Part shown: positions 33,501-46,200 of the stretch, piece by piece
How the letters are laid out: each line of letters opens with the position of its first letter
Position numbering within the stretch: the first letter of the stretch is position 1
NCBI GenBank assembly: GCA_021234155.1
Contig: JAJEKV010000011.1
Coordinates: 13,867,255-13,931,254 of the forward strand
Direction of reading: 5' to 3'
DNA: 64,000 nt
DNA from: Isoetes taiwanensis
Lineage: Eukaryota; Streptophyta; Lycopodiopsida; Isoetales; Isoetaceae
Notes under the pieces: generated by a model
The model's database searches: none
Seen by the model: the letters and a program-made list of their open reading frames with translations, nothing else
Told to the model about the DNA's origin: nothing
Made by a program: the position numbers and the translations under genes

Positions 33501-33704
33501 TCATTTTATAGATTTGATATGCTAGATATTGTTTTACAATATGTTTTTTTGTTTAATAACATTGTTTTTTGTTTTATTCGTGTTTGGATGTAGCATGAGT
33601 ATGGCAAAAAAGCATTCATTCCTCATTCGTTCTTCATTCTGTTTTACAGCGTTAAAGGTTCAGAAGGCTACAAGGAAAATGCTAGATATTCATTGTTCAT
33701 TTTG

Positions 33705-33955
33705 TTTTACAGTCTAGAAGTTCATGCAAGTCGTCTGACATCAGATCCTTTTCTAGCATCAGATTCTTTTCTTCTTCATCAATATACACATCATTTTTTT
33801 CTTCAAACCAAAAACTCATGCAAGCCTCTGTTTTACAGTCTAGAAGTTCATGCAAGGCGACTGACATCAGATCCTTTTCTAGCATCAGATCCTTTTCTTC
33901 TTCATCAATATGTACATCATTTTCTTCTTCAAACCAAAAACTCATGCAAGCCTCT
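33705..33955. repeat. 126-bp tandem duplication
   Basis: The block starting ttttacagtctagaagttca is repeated once with about half a dozen changes. Plus- and minus-strand open frames run through both copies but look fortuitous. Confidence 0.85.
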
Positions 33956-34657
33956 CATTCCGGCTCACAGCATGACATGAGAGAACCTTATTTTGTAAAA
34001 AAACCCTCTGTAAGAAAATCCTTATTGTGCTTTTCTGTCTTTTCTCCTGTTTAATGGTGGATATTGATCCTACTGACTTCTCGGTTGCAGCAATTCTTTA
34101 CATAAAATAAGTTCTTCCATTGCTTCCTCAACGTGTTTTTGGATAATCTACTTCCCCTGTATGTAAACATGCTAAAAACCTCTCAGTCAGTCTCAGAGCT
34201 CCGCCACTGCAAGCAAAATAAAATCCGAAACGGCTCTGATTTCCAGCAACCTCGGAAAATCCTGCAAAATCCAAAACCTCTGATTTCCAGAACCTCTAAT
34301 TCGTAGCATAATCACCATTTCGATCCTCATATCAATCTCTGAATGTGATAGCCATGTCTGAATGCCAAGTCGATCTGCATCAATCTCCTATAGAAACCCA
34401 AACTTATGAGAAAACTCTAGTTGGTCGATGACGCCCGATTCCAATTTCTAGCATATAACACCAAAATGTAGCAAAAAAGAAAAAAGTTGGAAAAATATCA
34501 TGATACATATCAGTTATGGTACATATTAAACACACTAGAGTATTTTAGAAAACATTGACAATTTGTATTGTTTTATATATGCACAGATCTAGATATTATA
34601 ATGAGAAGAATGGCACGAAATAGATGAGGCCCAGGCTCAACATCATGAACGGGAGTC

Positions 34658-36684
34658 ATGCAGGCAGAAGGCATCACATATGAGATCACTCATCCTGCAC
34701 AGGAAAAGGCTGTAGCAAATGAAGAGGCCGAAATCAACCAACATGTCGAGGTATTTCGCAATGCATTACATCTTAATAAGTCTCCGCCACGTCAAGACCC
34801 TGGACCATCTTGCCCTATTAAAGAATCTAGTCTTGTCAGGCAGACAAGAAAAGGAAAGCAGTCTGTTTGAAGATGATGATATAGATTTGATTAACATTCA
34901 TACATCTAGCCCAAATGACACAGATAATTCTAAAAATAACCAAAGAAAAAGAACGAAGAAGCAAGGGAAGAACAAGCAGCAACACAAAACAAAAGGCCCA
35001 GTTGGTGGAGATGTATCCATAACAATAGGCATTGGGGGCACAGATGTCGATCCAAAATTGATAGATAATATCCTTGAGTTCTTCATTGAACATTGTCATG
35101 GAGGATTAGTTGCAACAGAACGTGGATCAAATCTAGATCATTTGCACTTCCAAGCCACAGCCAGACTCAAAACAGTAGGAGTCCGAGGTGCTGCCGCATT
35201 ACTCAAAGTACCCTATGAGATGGAACACCACAAAGCCAACTGGAGTCAAAATAGTGTGCAGGACGCTAAAAGACACTAAGTTACATTGCTTTGAAGGTAT
35301 GTTGGATTATGCCCTTTTTCCATGGCACAGATGTCTTAAATTTAGCTGATTATTATTGGGCCACATAAGCAAATGTGACACCATAGTTTTTCCACGGCAA
35401 CTTTTCAGACATGTCCTAAATGAATTCCGTACAAGTCTAATGTCTTATTTTCTTCTGGGGGAAATCCTCCGCCACAAAATAAGACAGCGAATCCTAACCA
35501 ATCGGAGGTCAAGTTCGCCGCAATTCAAGGTTGTCGCAAAATAGAGGAAAAGTAGAAGCATTCCAATCCAAACCAATCCAAAGATGATCAGACTACTGGC
35601 AGGTCGAAAGGTTTTTGAAGCAACTTCGGATTTCTTCGGTAGATTCAAATTTTAGCAGCTTCGAGTTTCAGCAGCTTCGAATTTCAGCAAATTCGATTTT
35701 TTAGATTCGATTGTTACTTCTGTGTTCTCAATGCACGTCGTTTTTTGCATGTCGTTTCTCAATCGATCGTTTAATGCATGTCGTTTTGCAAAGACTGTGC
35801 GACAGCTGCATTAAACAGGTCGATTTATAGGCTTAGCTTCTTCCTCTCGGCTTTAAAGCTCCGTTCCGTTTTATTGTTTATGTAGTGCCTCCACCTCCAG
35901 CCTCGTAGATCCATTTCAGATCTGCGATTAATACCTTTGCCGCTGTTACTCTCTGTTTTCCGTTCGCCCCTCTGTAATTTCATTTTTTGTTGCAAAATTG
36001 CTTCCCTTTTTTGTTTACACCTAAGATTTCTGTATCGATTCTTACTCTGGAATTGCCATAGCTCCATCAAACAGATTAGATTGCATCAAACAGATTGATT
36101 TACACAAGCTTCGATTCTTGCTCCTGATGCATTGCTCCTAGTAGGTTGCTTCGATTCTTTGCTCTAATGGATTTCTCCTAGTATCTCCAGATATCTTCAA
36201 ATAGATTGCTGCAACAACCTCTTTTGCTCCAAGATTCAGAAAAATCCTCTTTGCTCCAAGATTCGGAAAAATCTTGAAAATGGTGGTTTGTGGAAAAGCT
36301 AGATTATAAGACAGGTCTTATCTCAATAGCTCATGTCTTATATTTCAGTAATGGAAAATCAAATTTTTCAAGAGGTGTCTTATGTATGACGTGGAGCTAA
36401 CATGGAGCCCAAAAGAGTGTCTTATAAAAATGAGACAGCCATAAAATAAGATTGCTGTGGAAAAAGGGCCTTATTGCATGAAGGACTTTGGAAAGCCTTA
36501 TTTCAGTGTGCGTATATATAATATCTCATCAGCAGAATTGATGAGAGGCAAAGAAAAATATGCGTTGTATGGAGCAGGAGAAATCAAAGATGAGGTTTGT
36601 CTAGATCATAAAAACTTACTCATCAAAGTCCATCATTTTGCCAATTATCGCATGTCCAATCGTCGTAAGCCACCATTGATATAG
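34658..36684 (+). pseudogene. HUH-endonuclease-like (Replitron-like) gene, interrupted
   Basis: The first part runs to about 35310. It holds a Lys-rich stretch, then IDNILEFFIEHCHGGLVATE and GSNLDHLHFQATARL. The HLH in this setting, an ErG...HLHfQ pattern, resembles the two-histidine motif of HUH endonucleases such as those of Replitrons. The second part resumes at 36475 with YCMKDFGKPYFSVRIYN and the conserved-looking DHKNLLIKVHHFANYRM. Both parts join in frame when the 1160-bp insertion is removed together with one TTAT duplicate. Other frame switches (near 34860 and 35250) show further decay. It probably once supplied the strand-cleaving protein of the surrounding transposon. Family assignment is from motif memory and not verified. 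Confidence 0.5.
35311..36470. mobile_element. Non-autonomous DNA transposon inserted in the HUH-like gene
   Basis: 1160 bp with ends GCCCTTTTTCCA and TGGAAAAAGGGCC, flanked by TTAT at 35307-35310 and 36471-36474. Removing it with one TTAT makes the flanking frames continuous (M-L-D-Y-C-M-K-D). No gene inside, but internal cttattttat / ataaaataag inverted pieces are present. Confidence 0.82.
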
Positions 36685-37306
36685 ACAATCACGGAAATGA
36701 TCAGAACAGAAAAGTTCTATCTCAGCACACAATGAACAAAGTTTAAAATGAAACGCACTTATTTGCTGCAAACGCACTTCAAAAGGAATCTTTGAAAGAT
36801 TCCCTAAAATTCCCTTAAAAAAGTCCATTTTTAAGATTTTTTTGTGACAGGTGTGACAATTTAAGTAATTTAGGTACCATTTTTGAGGGGTTGATTGAAC
36901 ATAACTTTCATGCAAAAATTCTAAATAGCAATTTTCATCCTCCTAAACTAGAATAAAAAATAGTTACTTTTATAAAGTGTAGCAAAAAAGGGGCAATAAA
37001 AAAAATAGCAAGGGTAGTAGAGTGACAAAGAAGTGATATATTCAAGGTTGTGAAAATTGTACAAAATTATGAACAAAATTGTCAAAAATATAGGACATTT
37101 TGACATTGCCTCATCGAAGCAAACATTTTCACATGAAAGTATGCCTCATTGAACAAACTTACACTTTGAAGTGCAAGTTGGAGTCGAAGACGCTCGCTCT
37201 TCATCTTATATACTTGCTCTTATTTGCTCATCCGCCTTGCTATAGACCCGATGTATACCGCGATGACAATGCGTGGACATAACGCCTTCAAAATAAATTT
37301 CTAGAT

Positions 37307-37759
37307 GGTATAAATTTATACTACAATAGATAGTGTTGTGTGGATATAACATGCCAGAGAGTTCGCATGGTATAAATTTATACCGCAAGTGGACTCGAGC
37401 GGTATAAATTTATACCGCGAGAGAACTCGAGCGGTATAAATTTATACCGCGAGAGGACTCTCACGGTATAAATTTATACCGCGAGAGCTCTCTCGATTCA
37501 TCATGAGAGCTCTCACGGTATAAATTTATACCGCGAGAGCTCCCTCGCTATACCACAGAGCTCTCTCGGTATAAATTTATACCGCATGAGAGCTCTCTCA
37601 GATAAATTTATACCGCATAAACCTTCGCATTAACCAATTTATATACATATATGTGTATATATATATAATATATACACATACTTACATATATATATCCCAC
37701 AAGAAAAGAGAACTCTTTATGGTATAAATCTATACGGAGAAACGGTATAAATTTATACC
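37307..37759. repeat. GGTATAAATTTATACC palindrome array
   Basis: About ten copies of the 16-bp perfect palindrome GGTATAAATTTATACC, some decayed, lie here. Most are flanked by GC and separated by gagagctctc-type spacers that are themselves self-complementary. Further full copies are at 37401, 37433, 37465, 37517, 37568 and 37744, and an isolated copy is at 38443. Each unit holds TATAAAT on both strands. Confidence 0.9.
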
Positions 37760-37815
37760 GAATTGCATATATATATAAGACTTTTATATATATATGTATA
37801 TATATATGCAGTCCA
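37630..37815. repeat. TA-rich microsatellite
   Basis: Runs of tatatata with tgtata and cata interruptions, between and beside the last palindromes. Confidence 0.85.
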
Positions 37816-39025
37816 GAGGCAAAATATATATCGTGTAAAATCTTTTGGGGTCTTTCTTGCTCGCCAAAGGGTTTGGCAACTGAAAACTACTAAAGTAACA
37901 CACATAAGGGATAATTTTACACACTTTTCTTGGTTTTTTAGTCTAAAAAGTTCTAAAACTGTTCTAAATTTTCTAAGCTTGTAATGCAATGTTAGAGCAT
38001 AAAGTAGTCGAATCATGTTGTCATTTCTACTTTTTTTTCTCTATATACATGCGAACTTCACTTCAGGTAACTCAAAAATTGCTACTAAAGGCAAAGAACT
38101 CCAAAATGTTATGGTGACACGTGTATTTTGACGAAAAGGAAACTACATGGTTTATCCAGAGGGGTGCGAGGAGTAGAAACCCCTCTAAGTTTACCTATTT
38201 ATTTGCAAATATATAGGAAAGGGTAAGACGCACGAATACTTCACTGCCAGAGAAATGTGCATGGTGCCCACTGCTACAGATGACGTAATTGTGATGAATA
38301 TGCTCAACATTACTAAAGAGATTGACTATCTTCTGAGCATCACCATGTTGTAGAAAGACATGTATGCTCAAAAATACATCTCCGAAATTAAAAAGGAGGG
38401 CATGTAATCACAAGGCTTCATTACTTCAACTTGTGTATCCTCGGTATAAATTTATACTGCATCATCAACTAAAACTTCAGCTTAGCTACAAGATATCGTG
38501 GATGTATTGGCATTTATAATACTATGTGATGCAAAAACAATGGTTTGTCATTCAAGAAGTTTGTTCAACTCGCCTCCCAATGTGTTTTAAGGTCCATTAG
38601 GATGTTTAGCAAAAATGGTTGTGAAATAACAAATTTCTTGTCTTCTAAAACAGCTAATATAAAAGTTTTCAGGGACAAGGTACAAAAGCATCTAATTTCT
38701 TCATACGAATTTGCCCCATAGTAAATCTTTGAATTTCATTGTAGTTCTTTCCCCCTCTAAAATGGGATTTTTTTTGTTTTGTGTTTTTCCTTAATACTAA
38801 GTCTTCTTAAAATGTCTGTTTTCACGAGCAATTTTATAAATCTTTGGACTAATGGTAATAAAAGGGCCCTTTTTAGAGGGATTTTAGAATTTTATAAATT
38901 TTCAAAAGGAATCTTTCAAACGCACTTCTTAAATAAGTGCGTTTCATTTTAAACCTTGTTAATGGGCTATACCTACTAACGGCCATAACATAGACCAACA
39001 AAAAGTTGAAGCAACATATGATCTA

Positions 39026-39880
39026 ATGATGAACCCATTCCAAGCAACCCGTGAAAAAGTATCATTAGTTCTTTATGGGCCACCTCCTAATGATCTAGCA
39101 CGCTCATCAAGAGCCCGTAGCAGTAATCCATTTGCTAATCCCCCAAGGTACTTTGACGAGCACCAACCTATGAATGAAGACCCAGACGAGATCATTGAAG
39201 CAGATGTTGCAGATAGACTTCAAAATACAATTGTAATTGAAGACTTGGGTGATGACGAAATTATCCTCACCAACTGGAACTCATCTTTTGCAGCAGTGAC
39301 GTTTACGGGTATTCAATAGAACACTATTGTAGTTGTCATTTGGTTTGATATCTAGCATAATAACATGTTATTTTATCTCGTTTGTATTATTAGCTTCTAC
39401 ATTAAAAAATTGATCAATTTCTTTTGTTTATATACAGGTTATAGAAGTCTCCAATGCATCACCTCCACGTGACATTCCCGTCATGCCTGAAATAAACAAT
39501 GACGTGGACCCACAAATTATCATAGTACCAGAAAGTCCAACAAATGAAGTTCAAGTTCAGTTAGTTCCTCCACCATCCATGCAACCACCACCTCCACATG
39601 GGGAAGACCCTATTGACGTTATGTCATTATGGTTAGTTGGATATATCAATGACATGTGCTCATCTATGCAACAATTTCGTAATGCATTAACTCAATTGAG
39701 AACTTCATTATTGATGCGCACATTCGTTTGGACATAGACCAGCGGAGGCACTTACGTGCGCAAATAAATAGGCTAACCACCCTCTGCATGCTGTTTGATA
39801 GGCAAATCAATGAAGATGTGTATCGCATCTTAAGTCGCTATCCATATTGAGCACTACAAATTTGACATACTACTTTATTT
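39026..39880 (+). pseudogene. Second broken ORF of the transposon complex
   Basis: Frames 39026-39319 and 39483-39737 are acidic and Pro-rich (PESPTNEVQVQLVPPPS). The last part, reached after a frame switch near 39715, reads IRLDIDQRRHLRAQINRL and ends SRYPY. A similar IRLDIDQRRQLRA stretch sits in reverse orientation at about 40070-40020, showing that a second inverted copy lies alongside. AG|GT-like junctions near 39439 suggest an intron at about 39320-39438. No domain recognised. Confidence 0.4.
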
Positions 39881-40399
39881 ATTTCCAATGACCAAATAAG
39901 TTGATAAATAAAATGTTTTTAAAACATATATAATAAGATTACATTATGGTTTCTTACTTATGCTTTATTCTATTCTACTTTAGTATTAGTTTTTATTTGT
40001 TATTATGCTAGATATTTTGTATCCGCACGTAATTGCCTCCGCTGGTCTATGTCCAAACGTATGTGAGGCCTTCTGCCTGCACCATACTTGTTCGCAATGA
40101 TGACCCTGGGGCTCGTCTGTTTCATGCCATTCTTCTTTGAAGGGAAAAAAATGTGGTAAGTTTGAAGGGAAAAAACCCGTGGTAAATGCGAACACGAGAA
40201 TGGAAAACAGAAACAAAACAAAAGCTAATAACAAAAAGAAAAGTTAATAACAAAAGGCAATAAAAGCTAATATATTGCATAAACTTCGTACCAATATGAA
40301 GAAGCAACATCAGGAATTCAGAACAACAAGACCAGATATTCTAGCAACAACACGAATGAAGAAAATCAACAACACGAATCGAGAAGAATATCTAGCAAC

Positions 40400-40615
40400 A
40401 AAACTTTTAGGGTTTGATGCATATGAATGCAGCTCTCACAACAACAACCGTTAGATTGTTTAACCTAATCCAGATCAATGTTCCAAAAAAGACGCACTCT
40501 AGAAATACTATTTAGTATGGCCCAACAAATACAACACCAAAATCATAGAAAAACCATGGCAAAAAGCGTATAAAATTACAAAAAAAAAACCCTGTTATTA
40601 TGCTAGATATTATGG
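40400..40615. repeat. Right inverted-repeat zone of the transposon complex
   Basis: Reverse complement of 33240-33500 with scattered differences, ending at ttattatgctagatattatgg. The motif tagcataataaca and its complement recur at 33245, 39353, 40005 and 40597. Confidence 0.7.
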
Positions 40616-41277
40616 GGTATACATGCAGAGGGATGGACAAGAGTATGAAAAGGAGTTTTTTGTTGTTCGAACAATGATAGATAAGGGGTTTTTACCCCAT
40701 CTTTGTAGATGGCATATCCAATATAGATATAGGTGAATTCCTCGGGATCGTCCACCTTTAGGCGATGGCAGAGATGGGGACCAACACAAATCTTCGCTAG
40801 AACTCGTGGACGATGTAGATATCTGACCTCCAATGCCTTGAGACCTTCTCTGATGAACCTTGCATAGTAAATGCTGCTCCTCCCTTTTGAGAACTTGTTT
40901 GCAAAGTGGTTTTGAAAGTGTTTAACAATTGAATGCTTTTCTAAAATGTAATGCTCTGTTTGAACAAGAAAAAACTCTTATGTGGTGGCGGCGATCTAAA
41001 AGGCGTCACCAGTAAATGTTTGAGTCCAAAATGACTTAAAATGAACAAATAGTGGAAATTCGAGAAACGTCCAGGTGGTAGTGGTTTATGCTATTGCAAT
41101 GCTATTTTGCACAAACATAAGCTGAACCTTATTCTTTTTCCACACATCATGTTTTTCGTCCTTCCTTCAAACTTCTCCTATGCCTATCCCTTACTTCCAA
41201 GCCTAGTTTTTAATATTTGTGAGGCCACATAGAAATAGTCTAGATTTATTGTCTTGGTATTGACTTTGTATGATGCC
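40616..41277. other. AT-rich, no gene seen
   Basis: A 76-residue minus-strand frame (40833-40603) is unrecognised. Nothing else. Confidence 0.4.
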
Positions 41278-41891
41278 TTAGAAAATACTGTCCATCCATC
41301 TATCTATCATGGTTTCAAGAACGTCAATTTCCATTATTATCTTTTGAATGACAAGCGGGCAAAATGCCATATGTGGTTTTTGTGGGTCATCTTCATTAAT
41401 GGAACAAGGGCCATGTTGAAGTAGCAATGAGTCATACAAGTGCTCAAGTAAAAATTGCTTTTCTTCTTTCATTGGCCCCATGTGATGTTGGGACCACATG
41501 CATGAAATAATTTGGTTCCAATGACCCTCCATATTCCAAGAACAACCATGGATAAGCTTAGCAATTGGGAAAAAAAAATTAAAAAAATCCTGAGATCCTA
41601 AAAGAAAGCAGATTGGGCCTTATGAAATGGCAACGAAATGATATGATGAATCTTCTTCCACATAGAACTCTTTTTCTGTCTTCTCTTTTGGGCATAGCCA
41701 GGTCTGTTCATGCCACTGTCCTCTTCTGCAATGCTTTCGAGCCGAACGCTGGCGCGGCGAGATCTGGCTGCATCTGCACTCCAAAATTCAATCGGAGGCT
41801 GATGGATCAGAAATAAATCATTATCATTTCCAAAACTCCCCCAAATTCTCGAGTCAGATCCGTATAAATTCTTCAATTGCTTCCTCCCCAT
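41278..41891 (-). CDS. Possible gene of unknown function, two frames
   Basis: The 41891-41598 frame (97 residues) starts at a plausible ATG and reads like a soluble basic protein, with FWSADAARSRRASVRLESI and a Lys/Arg-rich stretch (AQKRRQKKSSMWKK). It ends just before an AT-rich gap. The second frame, 41532-41278 (84 residues), has HLYDSLLLQHGPCSI and ends MDSIF. A short intron between them is possible but no convincing donor is visible. I recognise no family. It is either a small host gene or a remnant. Confidence 0.3.
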
Positions 41892-43224
41892 TCTTCAACA
41901 AATCTGCCTCTTGTAAAATTCGAATTTGCAAATCACCAATTCTTTGCAGCAAATAAATCGGTTAGATTGGATGCCGCTCTGAGCTCCTTGATGGGCTTTA
42001 TAAAATGCAAAAAGAGAAGGGCGTTTGCAACTTCCGGCGGGTCCTATTCTTCGTCTTTTTAGGTGGCAGGTCTTTGTTTTGTGCCTAAATTCTAGATAAT
42101 TTCACGTGTTCCATGTGCCCATCAGATTTCTCTGATTTTCGTGGAATTTGACTTCAGTTGAATTTGCATGGTCACTCATTTGCCACACTCATGTTTGCTT
42201 GAACCAAAATGTGCCGAAAAACAAATATAGAATTTAAAATTTAAAGCTAAAGTTGAACACACAACACGGTTGCTTTGCCATTAAGTCATAAGCATATTTT
42301 CAAGTTCCCTTTTCCTTTCATTTGTTTTCAAAACAGTAAATAAGATTTGACTTGGAAGGTGGGAGGTGGCCAAAATGGCATCCCAACCTTATACGTCATG
42401 TCAAATCCTAGTAGTTTAATGTATTTCTACCACCAACAGTTCAACCTTTAGAAGCAACCATCATAAGATCCAAAGCACACACATTGCAATACATAGAATC
42501 ATGAAAATTTGCTTTTTGCCCAAAGCTAAACTCCGATTCCTTGCTACTCGACATAAAAGTCCCCTCCTTGATTCCTAATTTTGCCATATTATATATGCTA
42601 CTTTTGTTTCCTGGTAGTATTTCAAGCAAGAACTATCTTACATTAAGACAATTGATGGCAAGCAAGTCATTTATCTATCTGACATGTTTCATCATCTATA
42701 CCTCTTTAAAATACATTTGAAACTAGCCCTTTGAAAAATATAATCTCAAAGCAAGCAATGTATAGGCTGTACCAATAGGGGCTTTAATGAGGATCCCACA
42801 TATTTGTCTCCCTCAGATTGATAACATTATTTTCCTTGAGATAATAGCTAATTATTGCAAAGATCCTCCCTTTTATGGTATTTCATATGATTTTATTAGC
42901 TCTGACCTAAGGGAAGAGGAGGTTAACCCTCCCCTTGAGATGATTATGGCATATAATCCTTGAGACCGACAGGCCGAGAGGGTTATCTGCCATGATCATC
43001 GAGAGGGGATGTTTAACCTTCCTTAAACAGCTGCTGGAGGTGATTATCACCATTGATTTAATAATCTTCCCAATCTCATCCGTGGAATTGATAATCTGTG
43101 AGGAGCAATGGGTTATGGCAAATAACCTCCACTGCCAAGATGCTGATCCAGGGTGCTGCGATTTGATAATCACACGACAACAGTTGTTTAAAAGTTTAAG
43201 CACAATGGACTACAACCATGTTAC
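41892..43224. other. No gene seen
   Basis: Short, unrecognised frames only. The last few hundred bases (from about 42900) may already belong to the decayed LINE. Confidence 0.35.
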
Positions 43225-46200
43225 ATGCTCTGGCATGCAGTTGCTGTTGCTATGACATACATCTTTGACTTGATCCTCCAGCTGCTCACTTGCAGACAAG
43301 AGAACCAGGGGTGTGGCTCCAGTGTGGTAGATTATATACTGGCGGAGGAACAGGATTCACATCTAATTACCCATTTTGGCATTGGAACGGACAGTTGGGA
43401 CGAGAAAGTAGACTCAAACCACTAGCCCCTTTTCTTGCATGTAGATTGGCAAGATGCCCGTGCATCCTGCGTCCATTGCCTCAACTCCCCATGTGCCCCA
43501 ATTGCACCTGGACTACGACCATATAGAGGCCTATGCTCGGATGGGTGAGCATGACCTGGAGGGAATACTGCAGCTTCCCACACTGCAGCAGCAGACTGCC
43601 CAGTTTAATCAGTTGCTTCTGATGGCCACTGACAGATGGTTTGGGAGAAGCTGCTCACAGAGGCCCTTGGGAGCTACCACCTTCTCCCGCAACCGATAGT
43701 TTGATGACAAATGTAGGGAGTTCAAATGCTGGCTCCAACAAGTCACTGACCCACCTTGCGTCCACATGCCACCAGCCAATACCGCTCTTCCTCAAGGCCA
43801 AGAAAGCAAGATACCTTGCAGAACACCAGCAACAGATGTTCTATCTTCTGGATCGTCACCCGGGACATTCTGGAGAAAGGTATTGAGCAAGCCTGCACAA
43901 TCTACAAGGAACATCACATCGGCGCAATGGATGCAATACTTGCAGTAGCTTTATGATCCATTGGGAGGTCGGGCAGTGGGCCTACAATGCCTCGCTAATT
44001 ATGATCCATTGGGAGGTCATTACAGAAGGAGATATTATAATGGGCCTACAATGCCTCGCTAATTGGAAGGCAATAGATTCATGGAATAAAATAACGGCTA
44101 AGGTTAGCCAAATGGCTATTTTGTAGCTTATTTTCCAAGAAAATTGGCTAAACTAAATGAGAAAAAATGCCAAAAAAAATAAATATTTAGCCCAATTTTT
44201 TTGCCACCCAAGCGGGCTTCTAGGTTGAATAGCCAAATCTCCACCTTTAGACAACTCCACCAAAACATCGATTAGCTAAATCTAAGAAAGAGAGGGCTTG
44301 AAAAAGTGGGTATATTAGCCTACAAGCTGACACCAAGATTTGTACGGACTTTAAAAAATCACCAAGTAGGGTTCAATTTTTTTGCTTTTTTTTTAATTTG
44401 TTTTTTCTTATTTTAGCTATGAAATTGAAGTATTCGCAGAGTTTATCGTATTTAGAAGGAACAATGTACCCTCTTTTTTTTTTTTGAACATGTTCATGTA
44501 TGTTTATGTCTTTGTTGCTTCTTTGTATCAAGAAAGTTTTAACAATGATTGTAATTCTGTCATTTATGCTACATTATGTTGATTGCCATTTACTTTCTCC
44601 ATATTAAATTACATTGTAATAACGATAAGTTCAATCTCTTTGTCCAAAGTCTTGGACTTCTTAAAATTAGCATAATGTGATGGCTAATATTTGCCTCCCC
44701 GTTTTTTGAAAGTTTAGCCAAAGCCAAGAAACTGTGATGGAGAAAAATCATCTAGTTTAGCCAAATGCTAGAAACTTCGAGCTCCAATTTGAGGGTAATT
44801 TAGCCAAACCTATTTTGGCTACACTAAAATATAGGAGTAGTAATCTATTCTATGAATAGATTTGGATGACATGCAGGCAGAGGCGGAGCTTCTCAATTGG
44901 GATGGGCCTCTGATGGTGCATGTCCGCATTGCAAGAAGGCTTCCCCCCACAGTGGACCACCAGTAGAGTTGTTCACATACACAAGGCAGGCGACCTTCAC
45001 TGGTCAGCCAACTATTGCACAATCATGGCCAGCTCCCTCTTTGGAAAATTGTTGGCTGGCATCTTTGAGCAACGGCTGACGACATGGGCAGAAGACGTAG
45101 AGGTACGTGCTCTGACATAGGCAGGATTCTAGCCCAGATATTTCAACATTAGCCATATTTTCACCTTGCGAGCACTGATTGAGGATAGCAAGAATCGCCC
45201 GCAAAACCTATACTTATTGTAAAGGCTTTTGACACAGTACCCCGAGACAAGCTGTGGGACAGATTGCGGCAGCTAGGGACCCCTGTATACTCGTAAAATG
45301 TAATATATAGGTTATATGAGTTATGGTCAGGCCGTCTTACACCATCAGGACAATCTGTCGTCAGAAGTATTGGGGTGCGTCAGGGTTGTCCCTTTCTCCC
45401 GTGATGCTTTTCGCCTTTATATTGATCACCGAAAGATTGGCTTCCCGAAAGTACGCGGGGGCTCAATTCATGCGTCATATAATTCGACAACTCATATACG
45501 CTGACAACGTGGACCTCTTGGCCTACACTCTAGAAGACATGCAGTGTCACCTAGATGCTCATGCTCTAGACACTTTCTTCCGGTTCACTGGCATGCGAGT
45601 TAACTTGGCCAAAACTAGAGTGCAGCTTGTTTCATCCTCCCGTCAGACAAGACCTCCCTCCTTCACTTACCAGGGACAACAATAGCTACAAGGCAGAGCT
45701 AGGGTCATCAGTTATACCCATACCTGTTCAGGACTTTGGTCGAGCCGCTTCTCCTGTATGAGGCGAAGGTATGGGGCCGGTGATATCCCACATCACCTAG
45801 AATGACCTGGAACAGGTATAGAAGGCCTTCTTAGCACGAGCACATTAGAGTAAAGTCCAGTACAGTTTTATATTAGATTCTGCTCCAGGAGACAAGTGTC
45901 CTACCCCTTCAGAGAGCTACACTAGACCGTCATATTATTTACTTCCAGAAGGTAGTTTGTATGGCTGATACCTGTTTTCCTAATCTTGCTTTGGCCGTAG
46001 CAATGGGTCCAAATTGCCTCAAAGCCTACTAGAAGGACAAGCGAGCTCAATGATTCTCATGATAGAATATACAGGCACACATATGCATACATGCTCTGAC
46101 GCATATGAAGATGGCACACCATCGGCAACATGTCAATCCCAGACTCACAGGAGGCCCATAACACTACTTGCACACCCATTTGCCCATGAAGAAGCACAGA

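Larger units (their letters stand above)
36735..38960. mobile_element. Non-autonomous DNA transposon with about 100-bp inverted ends
   Basis: 2226 bp. The left end aacaaagtttaaaatgaaac (continuing gcacttattt) is the reverse complement of the right end, with AATG on both sides (36731-36734 and 38961-38964). The arms continue for about 100 bp with drift. It holds a palindrome array and AT microsatellites, and no gene. Confidence 0.75.

Noticed and set aside
33697-33945. Minus-strand 82-residue duplicated peptide frame
   Set aside because: Arises from the 126-bp tandem duplication being a multiple of three; no other coding signs.
37307-37759. CRISPR-like array
   Set aside because: Repeats are palindromes with self-complementary spacers in a plant transposon; spacing and unit length do not fit CRISPR, and there are no cas genes.
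44819-45204. Minus-strand frames over the LINE
   Set aside because: Shadows of the reverse-transcriptase reading frame on the plus strand.
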